From NCBI GenBank assembly GCA_011390805.1, contig JAABRT010000026.1:1-42061 (forward strand): a stretch of DNA of 42,061 nucleotides, written 5' to 3'. Below the pieces are notes generated by a model, which had not been told where the DNA came from, ran no database searches, and saw only the letters and a program-made list of their open reading frames with translations. Shown in pieces: positions 15,912 through 24,767 of this stretch. Source of the DNA: Gemmatimonas sp. (GTDB lineage Bacteria > Gemmatimonadota > Gemmatimonadetes > Gemmatimonadales > Gemmatimonadaceae). Every line of letters begins with the position of its first letter. The first letter of the stretch is position 1. Position numbers and translations under genes: made by a program.

Positions 15912-18900
15912 GCGCCGACAAAGACGCAGGCACGACGGAACGGCGCCGCACTCCGCGCGGACGGCTGGCGGGGAAGGTTGTACTGATTACCGGTGCGGCT
16001 GGCAACATCGGCATGCAGATCTCGCGGCAGGTGCTGCAGGAAGGCGCAACCCTCGTCATGAGTGGCCGCACACAAGACCGACTCGATGCTGCCAAGACAG
16101 CGCTTCGTGATGAGCTCAAGGTACCGGCGTCGCGCATCATCACGGTTGTAATGGACGGTTCAGAGCCCGGACAGGTGCGTGTGGGCATTGAACAGGTCAT
16201 GGCCAAGGCCGGCCGCATTGATGTGCTGGTGAACAACGCCGGCTCGGCCGGACCCAAGTGCCGTTTGCGGGATGTTCCATTTACCAGCGGTGAGCTCGAT
16301 GCACTCGCCGAAGCGGGCATTCGTGAAGTGGAGACGGTGGGTGCGGCAGCACGCAGCCTGTTCGGCATTGCGTGGAACCTCGTGCGCGCTGCAGTACCGC
16401 ACATGCAGCCCGGCAGTACGATCATCAACGTGTCCACCATTTTCTCGCGTACGCAGTACTACGGCCGCGCGGCGTATGTGGTGCCCAAGGCTGCACTCAA
16501 CAGCTTCTCGCGACAGCTGGCCGGCGAGGTTGGACCGTCGGGCATCCGCGTGAACACGGTGTTTCCCGGACCGATCAAATCCGAACGCATCCGGACCGTG
16601 TTCGCTGCCATGGACAAGCTGCGTCAGGCGGAAGACGGAACAACGGCCCGAGAAAACTTTGACCTGATGACGCTGGCGCGCTCAACCGATGGTGGTGCAC
16701 CTGAGCGTACCTTTCCCACGGTCGAAGACGTAGCCAACACGATTGTCTTCCTGGCCAGCGACGAATCGGCGGCGTTTAACGGACATAACTTTGAAGTCAC
16801 ACACGGCATGCAGGTGCGGCAGGAGTCGCGCAGCACGTGGGTGTCGCGCCCGGAGCTGCGCACGGTAGACGGTCACGGAGTGCGCGTGCTGTTGGCCGCG
16901 GGTGATCAGGTCAAGGATGCCCTCACGATTGCGCGCGTGCAGGCGGAATGTGGCGCCGAAGTGATACTCGGACTCGGTTCAGAGGAAGGGGTGCGCGCGG
17001 TGCAGGAAGCACTGGGCGCGACCGCTGCGGATAAGCGCATCAAACCAATGTTGCTCGACCGCATGCGTACCGAGACGGTGGATGAACTGTTCGCCACACT
17101 GCGGCGCGAGGAACTGCTCGTCAACGGCGCGATCATCATGCCGGCCTTCGGCGCGTGGCGTTTCCGCGGCCGGTTTACCGATGCATCAGACAGCGACGTG
17201 TCAGCATTTCTCGACGGTGAGATTGCCGGTGCCATGCTGCTCGCGCGTGCGCTCACCGTGTACTGGAAAGAAGTGGAGGAGGAGCTGAGCGCATCACCCA
17301 GCGTTGTGTTCATGACCAACGGTGACGATGGGGCCGGCAACAAGTACGCAGATGTGTTGCGCGCTGCCACTGAGGAGCTGTGTCGCGTATGGCGTGACGA
17401 AACTGAGGTGCAACAGGCCAGTGGTGAACGCCGCTTTGAAGAGTGGTCCAATCAGATGGTGCGTTGGGGCAATCACGAACCGGAAGAGGTACCGTTTGCG
17501 GCCGGGCAGACAGCACGTCTGTTGTACACATCGCGTCGCATCCGCCAGGTAAACCTCTACATCCCGTTGTCCATCGTGCAAGCCACCGGATCGCGCAAAG
17601 CGACGTTTGGCTGGATGGAAAACGTCATGGGGCTGCACCTGGGGAAAGTCGCACTCGTAACAGGCGGTTCAGCCGGTATCGGTGGTCAGCTGGCGCGGTT
17701 GCTGGCCGTTGGCGGCGCGCGTGTGATGCTGGTGGCCCGCCGTGCGGATCAACTGGAAGAAATGCGCGCGGGCATCGCCGCCGAACTGCAGGACATCGGG
17801 TACTACGATTTCGAGGATCGCGTGAAGGTGGTGGCCAACGTCGATGTGGCCAATGAAGCAAGCCTGCAACGTGCGGTTGATGAAACACTCGCGGCATTCG
17901 GACGGGTGGACTACCTCATCAACAACGCAGGCGTCGCGGGCGCCGAGCAGATGGTCGTTGACATGAACGTGACGGATTGGCGCAATACGCTCAACGCCAA
18001 TCTGGTATCCAACTACTCGCTCATTGAGAAGCTGGTGCCGGTCATGAAGGCGCAGGGCAGTGGCTACATCCTTAACGTCTCCTCGTATTTTGGTGGCGAG
18101 AAGTACATCGCGGTGCCGTATCCCAACCGCGCGGATTACGCCGTGTCCAAGGCGGGTCAGCGTGCGCTCACCGAAAACATGGCGCGCTTTGTCGGTCCGG
18201 AGATTCAGGTGAACGCCATCGCGCCGGGACCCGTTGACGGCGACCGGTTGCGTGGTGTGGGCGGTAAGCCCGGACTCTTTGAGCGACGCGGCAAGCTCAT
18301 TCTCGAGAACCGGCGGCTGAACGCCATTTACAAAGCGATGGTGGAAGCAATGCGCGCCGGTGCCACCGTAGCCGACGTGCTGGCTGTGCTGGCATCCAAC
18401 AATGTTGACACCATCGCCACGCACGATGCGACGCCGGCGGCACTGCGCAAGTATGTGGAGTCCATCCGCACCGAAGCACTGGCTACCGACGACGACGAAG
18501 CCAGCTGCGGGTCATTCCTCATGACGCACAGCATCGCGCAGCGGCTGGTGGCGCGGTTGCGACTCTCCGGTCGTTTCCTCGATCTGCCCGACGAGGGAGC
18601 GTCGTACGGAGACGAGTGGATTCTAGCGCTCCCGCAGCCGCCTGAACCGTTCCTCGTGAAGGACGACATTCAGCGCGAAGCGAAGAAGATCGGCAAGGGT
18701 GTGCTCGGCATGCTGCACCTGCGAAACATGCCCAGCGAGTTGGAAGTCGCACTGGCTACGGTCTATTTCCTGGCCGACCGCGCCGTGTCTGGCGAAACGT
18801 TCCAGCCGTCGGGCGGGCTGCATCAGGAGCGCACCATCACGGAGCGCGAGTTGTTCGGGAAGTCCAAGCCGGAACGCGTCGCTAAAATGCGGGAGGCCAC

Positions 18901-19612
18901 CATCTGGCTCATTGGCGACTATCTCTATCCGCACCTCGCGCGAGCCGCACGCATGGCGCTCGAGTACAGCCATGTCGGACGCATCATGCTGCTCACCAAG
19001 ACCGAAGAAGCGGCCACGCACACCAAGGAGTTGCTGCGCATTGTGCTTGGGAACGAGCGGGTGCAAAGCATCGTGATCGGTGACGATCTTGAGGCCGGCA
19101 TGGATGCCGCGCTGCGTGCCGGCGGCCCGCCGGCGGCCGTGGTGTCCACACCGTTCACCCCGTTGCCGCGTGAGTTGTTTCATGAAGACGGTTCAGCGGC
19201 GCTCAACGCGGTCGGCTTCGCGGAGGTCGTAGAAGCGCATCTCACGCATCACTTCCGTGTGGCGCGCAAGGTGTCACTGTTCGACAACGTGCGGCTCGTA
19301 CTCGTCACGCCTGACGTGCCGGTGCACCCCACGCACGCCGAGTTTGCGTTGGCCAACTTTGTGAAAACCACCTTGCACGCACTCACGGCAACGCTGGGCG
19401 TCGAGAATGAGCGCCTGGTGCACAACGTACCTGTGAACCAGATCAACCTCACCCGCCGCGTACGTTCCGAAGAGCCACGCGATGCGCGGGAGCAGGCCGA
19501 AGAACAGGAGCGCTTTGCCCACGCCGTGCTGCTGGCCAGTGCGCCACTGCCCGATCAGGACGACAGCCGCTATCGCTCCCGCATTTACCGAGGGTTGGCC
19601 ATCACGGTATAA
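15908..19612 (+). CDS. mcr: Bifunctional malonyl-CoA reductase (3-hydroxypropionate-forming)
   Basis: About 1234 residues, four SDR-like units in tandem, matching the roughly 1219-residue Chloroflexus enzyme in length and order. The C-terminal half reduces malonyl-CoA to malonate semialdehyde and the N-terminal half reduces that to 3-hydroxypropionate, each with NADPH. The N-half has nucleotide motif TGAAGNIG (28-35) and catalytic Tyr190-x3-Lys194. The C-half has TGGSAGIG (585-592) and Tyr744-x3-Lys748 in ADYAVSK. The second and fourth SDR-like units lack the YxxxK motif, as is known for this family. The ATG overlaps the pcs stop (ATGA), so synthesis of the two enzymes is probably coupled. 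MCR product is the substrate of PCS. The end (SRIYRGLAITV) matches the family. Confidence 0.95.
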   Translation: MSADKDAGTTERRRTPRGRLAGKVVLITGAAGNIGMQISRQVLQEGATLVMSGRTQDRLDAAKTALRDELKVPASRIITVVMDGSEPGQVRVGIEQVMAKAGRIDVLVNNAGSAGPKCRLRDVPFTSGELDALAEAGIREVETVGAAARSLFGIAWNLVRAAVPHMQPGSTIINVSTIFSRTQYYGRAAYVVPKAALNSFSRQLAGEVGPSGIRVNTVFPGPIKSERIRTVFAAMDKLRQAEDGTTARENFDLMTLARSTDGGAPERTFPTVEDVANTIVFLASDESAAFNGHNFEVTHGMQVRQESRSTWVSRPELRTVDGHGVRVLLAAGDQVKDALTIARVQAECGAEVILGLGSEEGVRAVQEALGATAADKRIKPMLLDRMRTETVDELFATLRREELLVNGAIIMPAFGAWRFRGRFTDASDSDVSAFLDGEIAGAMLLARALTVYWKEVEEELSASPSVVFMTNGDDGAGNKYADVLRAATEELCRVWRDETEVQQASGERRFEEWSNQMVRWGNHEPEEVPFAAGQTARLLYTSRRIRQVNLYIPLSIVQATGSRKATFGWMENVMGLHLGKVALVTGGSAGIGGQLARLLAVGGARVMLVARRADQLEEMRAGIAAELQDIGYYDFEDRVKVVANVDVANEASLQRAVDETLAAFGRVDYLINNAGVAGAEQMVVDMNVTDWRNTLNANLVSNYSLIEKLVPVMKAQGSGYILNVSSYFGGEKYIAVPYPNRADYAVSKAGQRALTENMARFVGPEIQVNAIAPGPVDGDRLRGVGGKPGLFERRGKLILENRRLNAIYKAMVEAMRAGATVADVLAVLASNNVDTIATHDATPAALRKYVESIRTEALATDDDEASCGSFLMTHSIAQRLVARLRLSGRFLDLPDEGASYGDEWILALPQPPEPFLVKDDIQREAKKIGKGVLGMLHLRNMPSELEVALATVYFLADRAVSGETFQPSGGLHQERTITERELFGKSKPERVAKMREATIWLIGDYLYPHLARAARMALEYSHVGRIMLLTKTEEAATHTKELLRIVLGNERVQSIVIGDDLEAGMDAALRAGGPPAAVVSTPFTPLPRELFHEDGSAALNAVGFAEVVEAHLTHHFRVARKVSLFDNVRLVLVTPDVPVHPTHAEFALANFVKTTLHALTATLGVENERLVHNVPVNQINLTRRVRSEEPRDAREQAEEQERFAHAVLLASAPLPDQDDSRYRSRIYRGLAITV

Positions 19613-19644
19613 CACGGTCGTTCCCCTGCAGCGCGGCGGCTCGT

Positions 19645-19657
19645 TACTTTTGACTGC
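19645..19657 (+). promoter_or_regulatory. Possible -10 element of a leaderless lysine operon promoter
   Basis: TACTTT at 19645-19650 fits TANNNT and lies 7 bases before ATG 19658, the distance at which transcription would start at the start codon itself. No Shine-Dalgarno is present and only 45 bases separate this ATG from the mcr stop. No clear -35 is seen. Read-through from mcr is the alternative. Confidence 0.35.
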
Positions 19658-20653
19658 ATGACTGACGTCGTCGCACTCGCATCTGAACTTCTCTCCATCG
19701 ACTCGTCCACCGGCCGCGAACGCGAGGCGGTGGACGTTGTTGGTCGTTGGCTCGTTGCCCGGGGGTGGAATGTCACCCTGCAGGAAGTCGAGCCCGGTCG
19801 CAGCAATGTGTGGGCAACCCGCGCCGGTGGCGGCGTGACGTTGTCCACGCACCTCGATACGGTACCGCCGTACATTGCACCGCGCATGGATCACGGTCGC
19901 CTGTACGGGCGCGGTGCCTGCGATGCGAAGGGCATCGCGGCCGCCATGCTTGTTGCCGCTCAACAACTCGCCGAGAGTGGCGAGGAGCGTGTTGACCTGC
20001 TCTTTGTGGTGGGAGAAGAAAAAGGGTCACCCGGCGCGCGAGCGGCCAACCGGCTGTCGGCCACCAGCAAGTGGCTCGTGAACGGAGAGCCCACGCAAAG
20101 CAAACTGGCCTCCGGGGCCAAGGGGGCGCAGCGCGTGATCGTACGCGTGCGCGGTCGGGAAGCACATTCGGCCTACCCCGAGTTCGGTGCCAGCGCACTC
20201 GACCCACTGCTCGCCCTGCTGCCGCAGGTGCGTGACCTGCCGTTGCCTGTTGATGACGTGCTCGGCGCGACCACCTGCAACATCGGCGTACTGCGGGCCG
20301 GGACAGAAGCGAATGTCATTCCGGGATTGGCCGAAGCTGAAATCATGATCCGCCTGGTGGGCGACATCGCACCGGTACGCGAAGTGTTCGAAGCATGGGC
20401 GCGGGACCGGGCGGAACTGGAGTGGGGTTCGCACATTCCGGCTCAGCGCTTTCACGTGATTGATGGGTTCGACGTAGCACCCGTGGCGTTTACTACCGAC
20501 ATTCCGTTGCTCGACCGCTGGGGTACACCGCTGCTCTTCGGACCGGGCTCTATTCACGTGGCGCATACACCCGAAGAGCATATTGCAATTGACGAGTTGC
20601 GTGATGCGGTTAACGCCTACACGCGCATTGTGCGGGAGCTGCTCGCGACATGA
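19658..20653 (+). CDS. M20-family metallohydrolase, probable succinyl-diaminopimelate desuccinylase
   Basis: 331 residues of the di-zinc M20 amidohydrolase family. The metal and catalytic residues are present: HLDTVPP (His65, Asp67), GRGACDAKG (Asp89), VVGEEKGS (Glu120, Glu121) and a late VAHTPEEH (His303). The dimerisation domain with GREAHSAYPE sits in the middle. As first gene of a lysine/DAP operon that also carries dapD, it is the natural candidate for DapE, which removes succinate from N-succinyl-LL-DAP. It is shorter than classical DapE (about 375) and has the compact form also seen in LysK or acetylornithine deacetylases, so specificity is inferred from context. Its stop overlaps asd by four bases. 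Confidence 0.75.
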   Translation: MTDVVALASELLSIDSSTGREREAVDVVGRWLVARGWNVTLQEVEPGRSNVWATRAGGGVTLSTHLDTVPPYIAPRMDHGRLYGRGACDAKGIAAAMLVAAQQLAESGEERVDLLFVVGEEKGSPGARAANRLSATSKWLVNGEPTQSKLASGAKGAQRVIVRVRGREAHSAYPEFGASALDPLLALLPQVRDLPLPVDDVLGATTCNIGVLRAGTEANVIPGLAEAEIMIRLVGDIAPVREVFEAWARDRAELEWGSHIPAQRFHVIDGFDVAPVAFTTDIPLLDRWGTPLLFGPGSIHVAHTPEEHIAIDELRDAVNAYTRIVRELLAT

Positions 20654-21738
20654 AGCAGGCGCCGCGCATTCCAGTCGCTGTGCTCGGCGCCACCGGTGCC
20701 GTGGGACAGGCATTCATTCGTCATCTGCACGACCATCCGTGGTTCGTTATCACCGAAGTTGCCGCCTCGGAGCGGTCGGCCGGCCGTCGCTACGCTGAGG
20801 CGGCGCGCTGGCTTGAGGGTTCTCTCGATCAGGCGGTCGCAGATTTAACCGTACTGCCGTGCACACCCGACGCCGTGTCCGCGCCCATCGTATTCTCGGC
20901 ACTCGATTCGGGTGTTGCCGGTGATGTTGAGGCTGCGTTTGCGCGTGCTGGTCGGCTCGTCTTGTCAAACGCGAAGAACTTTCGCATGGAAGACGATGTG
21001 CCGCTGGTGATTCCCGAAGTCAACGGTGATCACCTGCAACTGCTTCCGGCGCAACAGCGCATCCGTGCATGGTCGGGCGCGATCATCACCAACGCAAACT
21101 GTGCGGCCACTGTTATCGCGTCGGCACTCGCGCCGTTGCATGAGGCGTACACCGTGCGCACGGTTATGGCAGTCACCATGCAAGCCATCTCCGGTGCGGG
21201 TTATCCCGGCGTTCCATCGCTCGATATTCTTGGCAATGTGATCCCCTATATCGGCGACGAAGAAAGCAAGATTGAAACAGAGTTGGGCAAGCTGCTTGGC
21301 AGACGCGTTGACGATCGCATTGAGTTCGCGCAGTTCGCGGTGAGTGCGCATGCCAACCGCGTGGCTGTCGAACACGGACATACCGTGTGTTTGTCCGTCG
21401 GCTTTGCCAACGCACCTTCGGTGCAGGATGCGCTGCGCACGCTGCGCTCATGGACTGGCTACGCCGGCGTGGCGGGGTTGCCTTCGGCGCCAGTGCCGCC
21501 GCTCATTGTGCGCGATGAACAGGATCGTCCACAGCCGCGTCGTGATGCCCCGATGGGTGGCGGCATGGCCACCACCATCGGGCGTGTCCGTGAAGACGCC
21601 ATTCTCGACCTTCGCCTGGTGGCGATGTCGCACAACGTGATTCGCGGGGCGGCTGGTGGATCGGTGCTCAACGCCGAGTTGATGGTGTCCTCCGGTGCAG
21701 TGGACCGCGAGACCGGCGCGTTGCGGTTGACGTCGTGA
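20650..21738 (+). CDS. asd: Aspartate-semialdehyde dehydrogenase
   Basis: NADPH-dependent reduction of aspartyl-4-phosphate to aspartate semialdehyde, the common precursor of lysine, threonine and methionine. The 362-residue protein has the Rossmann motif VLGATGAVGQ at the N-terminus and the catalytic cysteine in ITNANCAATV (Cys151), with a later HANRVAVEHGHT segment holding active-site His and Arg. The form NANCAA and the overall pattern (SAHANRVAVEHGHT) resemble the archaeal/fungal-type enzyme more than the E. coli type, as I recall those families. It is coupled to both neighbours by four-base overlaps (ATGA at the start, GTGA at the end). Confidence 0.9.
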   Translation: MKQAPRIPVAVLGATGAVGQAFIRHLHDHPWFVITEVAASERSAGRRYAEAARWLEGSLDQAVADLTVLPCTPDAVSAPIVFSALDSGVAGDVEAAFARAGRLVLSNAKNFRMEDDVPLVIPEVNGDHLQLLPAQQRIRAWSGAIITNANCAATVIASALAPLHEAYTVRTVMAVTMQAISGAGYPGVPSLDILGNVIPYIGDEESKIETELGKLLGRRVDDRIEFAQFAVSAHANRVAVEHGHTVCLSVGFANAPSVQDALRTLRSWTGYAGVAGLPSAPVPPLIVRDEQDRPQPRRDAPMGGGMATTIGRVREDAILDLRLVAMSHNVIRGAAGGSVLNAELMVSSGAVDRETGALRLTS

Positions 21739-23090
21739 TTGTCGCCAAGTTCGGGGGCACGTCGGTTGCAAACGCGGAGGCCATTATCCGTGCAGCGGAT
21801 ATCGTTGCAGCGCGCGTGGCACGGCGCCCGGTTGTTGTGGTGTCGGCGTTGTCAGGGGCCACGAATGAGCTGCTGGAAATCGCCCGACGCGCCGCCAACG
21901 GCGACCTGCTCGTTGCGCTGACACATGTTGAATCGCTGCGTGCACGCCATCTGGCTGAGGCCGCAACGTTGCTGGGCTCCGGCGACGATTGCGAAGAACT
22001 GCTCACGGAAATCGGTGCAGGCTTTGATGAGCTCGCACATCTGGCTGAGGCACTCAGTACGCTGGGCTTTGTCACCGCCCGGTCGCTCGATGCCGTTGCG
22101 GCCTACGGCGAAGTGTTGTCGTCGCAGATTGTGGCAGCCGCATTCCGCGCGCGCGGACTGAACGCACAGTGGGTTGATGCGCGTGAGGTCATGATCACCG
22201 ATGATCATTTCACACGTGCTGCACCCGACGTGACGGCACTGGCAGGCACCACGCGCGAGCTGGTACGGCCGTTGGTGCAGCGTGGCGTGATTCCTGTGCT
22301 CGGCGGCTTTATCGGGTCAACCGCCGGGCACTTGACCACAACACTGGGACGTGGAGGCTCGGATTTTTCGGCTGCATTGATTGGCGCCGCGATGGAAGCC
22401 GAAGCGATCGAGATCTGGACCGATGTTGATGGCATGCTGACGGCAGACCCGCGCATCATCCCCAAAGCGCGCCTCATTGAGCGTATTCGTTTTGATGAGG
22501 CCGCCGAGTTGGCCGCGTTTGGCGCCAAGGTCCTGCACCCGAGTACAATCGCGCCGGCTGTCGAGAAGGGCATTCCCGTGTACGTGTTCAACTCGCGGAA
22601 TCCCGAAGGCTCCGGAACCATGATCACCTTTGATGCACCGCGGTTGCCTGTGCGTGCGATTGCCGGAAAGCGCGCCACGACGCTGGTCAAGCTGCGCACG
22701 GCGCGCATGCTGTTGGCGCACGGTTTTTTGCGTTCGGTGTTTGAAGTGTTCGAGCGCTACCGGACATCAGTGGATGTGGTCACCACATCAGAGGTTTCGA
22801 TCTCGGTAACCGTTGACGATGTGTCGCATCTTGATTCCATCGTGGCGGATTTGTCAGCGTTGGGCGATGTGTCGGTAGAGCGGGCCCGTGGCGTGGTGGC
22901 CATTGTCGGGGCGGGCATTACCGACGGTACAGCGACGCTGGCCGCAGCGATTGGCGCACTCGGTCCCATCAGCGTGCACATGGCGTCGTTGAGCGCGACA
23001 GGCATCAACTTCACCATGGTGATTGACGACGCACAGGTGGTGGGCGCAATGACACGTTTACACGCACGATTCTTTGAGGAGCCGGCATGA
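21735..23090 (+). CDS. lysC: Aspartate kinase
   Basis: Phosphorylates aspartate to commit it to the lysine, threonine and methionine branches. The N-terminal kinase domain starts IVAKFGGTSVANAE, has the GRGGSDFSA substrate-binding motif near residue 210, and FDEAAELAAFGAKVLHPST near 255. The C-terminal part (about 310-451) has the features of tandem ACT domains, including VDVVTTSEVSISVTVDD and INFTMVIDD, so feedback inhibition by lysine or threonine is likely. 451 residues is the length of monofunctional AKIII-type enzymes; no homoserine dehydrogenase domain is fused. The start GTG 21735 overlaps the asd stop and the end overlaps dapB. Confidence 0.94.
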   Translation: MIVAKFGGTSVANAEAIIRAADIVAARVARRPVVVVSALSGATNELLEIARRAANGDLLVALTHVESLRARHLAEAATLLGSGDDCEELLTEIGAGFDELAHLAEALSTLGFVTARSLDAVAAYGEVLSSQIVAAAFRARGLNAQWVDAREVMITDDHFTRAAPDVTALAGTTRELVRPLVQRGVIPVLGGFIGSTAGHLTTTLGRGGSDFSAALIGAAMEAEAIEIWTDVDGMLTADPRIIPKARLIERIRFDEAAELAAFGAKVLHPSTIAPAVEKGIPVYVFNSRNPEGSGTMITFDAPRLPVRAIAGKRATTLVKLRTARMLLAHGFLRSVFEVFERYRTSVDVVTTSEVSISVTVDDVSHLDSIVADLSALGDVSVERARGVVAIVGAGITDGTATLAAAIGALGPISVHMASLSATGINFTMVIDDAQVVGAMTRLHARFFEEPA

Positions 23091-23818
23091 GCAGCGTTCG
23101 CGTAGCGTTGATTGGCATGGGGCGCATGGGGGCCGCGCTCGACGGACTGGCCGCGTCTCACAAGTGTGAAGTCGTGGCTCGACTTGATGCGCATGATGCG
23201 AATGATGCCAAAGGCAGCGGCATTTCAAAGGAATCGCTGGCCGGTGCCGATGTGGCAATCGAGTTCACGGTTCCTGAAGCGGCCATCGCGAATGCGACGC
23301 GCTGTATGGAGGCGGGTGTGCCTGTCGTGATTGGCACAACCGGCTGGTACGACCAGATGGCCACGCTGCAGGAGGGTGCGCGCACGCATGGCGGACGTGT
23401 GCTCTGGTCTCCTAACTTTTCGCCGGGTGTGCAGCTGATGCTGGCGTTGTCGGAGGCGGCTGGTCGTCTGTTTCAGAAAACACCGGCTTTTGATGCGCAT
23501 CTGGTGGAGACGCATCATACCGCCAAGCTTGACGCGCCATCGGGAACGGCCATCGCCATTCGCGATCGGGTAGAACGTTCGCTTGGTCGTGCCGTGCCGG
23601 TCACAAGCGTGCGGGTGGGCGCTGTGCCCGGGTCGCACGAACTGTTTTTCGACGCGCCGTACGAACAGATCCGCATTACGCATGAAGCGCGTGACCGTCG
23701 GGTGTTTGCCGACGGTGCGCTTGTGGCGGCCCGTTGGCTGGCGTCGCAAACCAAACCGGGCGTGTACACCATGCGCGATGTGCTCGGACTCGCTGCTCCT
23801 TCTGAGGGTTCGTCGTGA
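23087..23818 (+). CDS. dapB: 4-hydroxy-tetrahydrodipicolinate reductase
   Basis: NAD(P)H-dependent reduction in DAP and lysine synthesis, acting on the DapA product. The 243-residue protein has the N-terminal dinucleotide motif ALIGMGRMG, the EFTVPEA and GTTGWYD segments, and the catalytic signature ETHHTAKLDAPSGTA (His-His and Lys) near residue 143. It is slightly shorter than the 270 residues of the E. coli enzyme, mostly through a short N-terminal domain, a form seen in other phyla. The start overlaps lysC by four bases and the end overlaps dapA by four bases (GTGA). Confidence 0.93.
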   Translation: MSSVRVALIGMGRMGAALDGLAASHKCEVVARLDAHDANDAKGSGISKESLAGADVAIEFTVPEAAIANATRCMEAGVPVVIGTTGWYDQMATLQEGARTHGGRVLWSPNFSPGVQLMLALSEAAGRLFQKTPAFDAHLVETHHTAKLDAPSGTAIAIRDRVERSLGRAVPVTSVRVGAVPGSHELFFDAPYEQIRITHEARDRRVFADGALVAARWLASQTKPGVYTMRDVLGLAAPSEGSS

Positions 23819-24729
23819 AGAATGATGTTGCATCGTTGCGCGGCTGCGGCACCGCACTTGTCACCCCGTTCACCAGCAACGGCGAAGTAGACGAGAGCGC
23901 ATTGCGCGCCCTGGTACGGGCGCAACTGGCCGCCGGGATTGATTTTCTTGTGCCATGTGGATCAACCGGTGAAGCGGCCACACTCTCGTTCGATGAGCAT
24001 GTGACGGTGGTGCGCGTTGTCGCCGATGAGGTGGGCACACGTGTGCCCGTGGTCGCGGGCGCCGGCTCCAACGATACGCGCAAGGCCATCGAGTTTTCGC
24101 ATGCCGTGGCTGAGGCCGGTGCAACTCATCTGCTGCACGTTTCGCCCATGTACAGCAAGCCGCCGCAGCGGGGGATTGTCGCGCACTTCACGGCTATCGC
24201 CGACGCGGCCACGTTGCCCGTCATGCTGTACAACGTACCGGGGCGCACGGCCGGCAACATGGAAGCGCACACCACACTGGAACTGGCCAGACATCCACGC
24301 ATCGTGGCCATGAAAGAAGCCTCGGGCAACCTTGCGCAGGTTGATGTATTGCTGCGCGAGCGTCTGCCCGGCTTTCATGTACTCTCCGGCGACGATGCGC
24401 TCACACTGCCGATGATGGCATTGGGTGGCGAAGGCGTGGTGTCGGTGGTGTCCAATGTGTTTCCGGCCGGCATGGTCGCGCTAACGAAGGCGTTGGCGGC
24501 CAATGACATGGATCGTGCGCGCGCGTTGCATCGTGCACTGTTGCCGTTCTTTTCGGCGGCCTTTATCGAATCCAATCCGATTCCGGCCAAGGCGGTGCTG
24601 GCTGATTCGGGCGTCGTAAAAAACGTGCTGCGAAGCCCGCTTGTGCCGCTGGCTCAATCGCTCCACGAGCCGGTGATGACGGCGGCGCACGACGTGCGAT
24701 CGGCGCTCGCCGCTCTCGATGTACACTGA
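23815..24729 (+). CDS. dapA: 4-hydroxy-tetrahydrodipicolinate synthase
   Basis: TIM-barrel class I aldolase that condenses pyruvate with aspartate semialdehyde. The 304-residue product has the GSTGEAATLS substrate loop near residue 43, YNVPGRT with the proton-relay Tyr near 140, and the Schiff-base lysine in VAMKEASGN (Lys167). It begins at GTG 23815, which overlaps the dapB stop. It is the last gene before a strong hairpin and T-tract at 24734-24760, which probably ends the transcript that begins with the M20 hydrolase gene. Confidence 0.95.
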   Translation: MKNDVASLRGCGTALVTPFTSNGEVDESALRALVRAQLAAGIDFLVPCGSTGEAATLSFDEHVTVVRVVADEVGTRVPVVAGAGSNDTRKAIEFSHAVAEAGATHLLHVSPMYSKPPQRGIVAHFTAIADAATLPVMLYNVPGRTAGNMEAHTTLELARHPRIVAMKEASGNLAQVDVLLRERLPGFHVLSGDDALTLPMMALGGEGVVSVVSNVFPAGMVALTKALAANDMDRARALHRALLPFFSAAFIESNPIPAKAVLADSGVVKNVLRSPLVPLAQSLHEPVMTAAHDVRSALAALDVH

Positions 24730-24733
24730 TATG

Positions 24734-24760
24734 CGTGGCCTGCTCCCGGCCACGTTTTCT
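24734..24760 (+). terminator. Intrinsic terminator between dapA and dapD
   Basis: CGTGGCC (24734-24740) and GGCCACG (24748-24754) form a perfect 7-bp GC-rich stem with a 7-base loop, followed directly by TTTTCT. It lies 4 bases after the dapA stop and 13 bases before the first dapD start candidate. It separates the M20-asd-lysC-dapB-dapA run from dapD-aroA/cmk, or allows partial read-through. Confidence 0.75.
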
Positions 24761-24767
24761 ACCTTGA

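Noticed and set aside
9896..19612. pcs-mcr as a genomic island inserted at tRNA-Leu
   Set aside because: A tRNA gene lies next to the pair, a common integration site, but no integrase, no repeat of the tRNA 3' end downstream of mcr and no visible base-composition change was found.
19613..19657. Lysine riboswitch or T-box before the lysine operon
   Set aside because: Only 45 bases separate mcr from the first operon gene, too few for either element, and no conserved leader pattern is seen.
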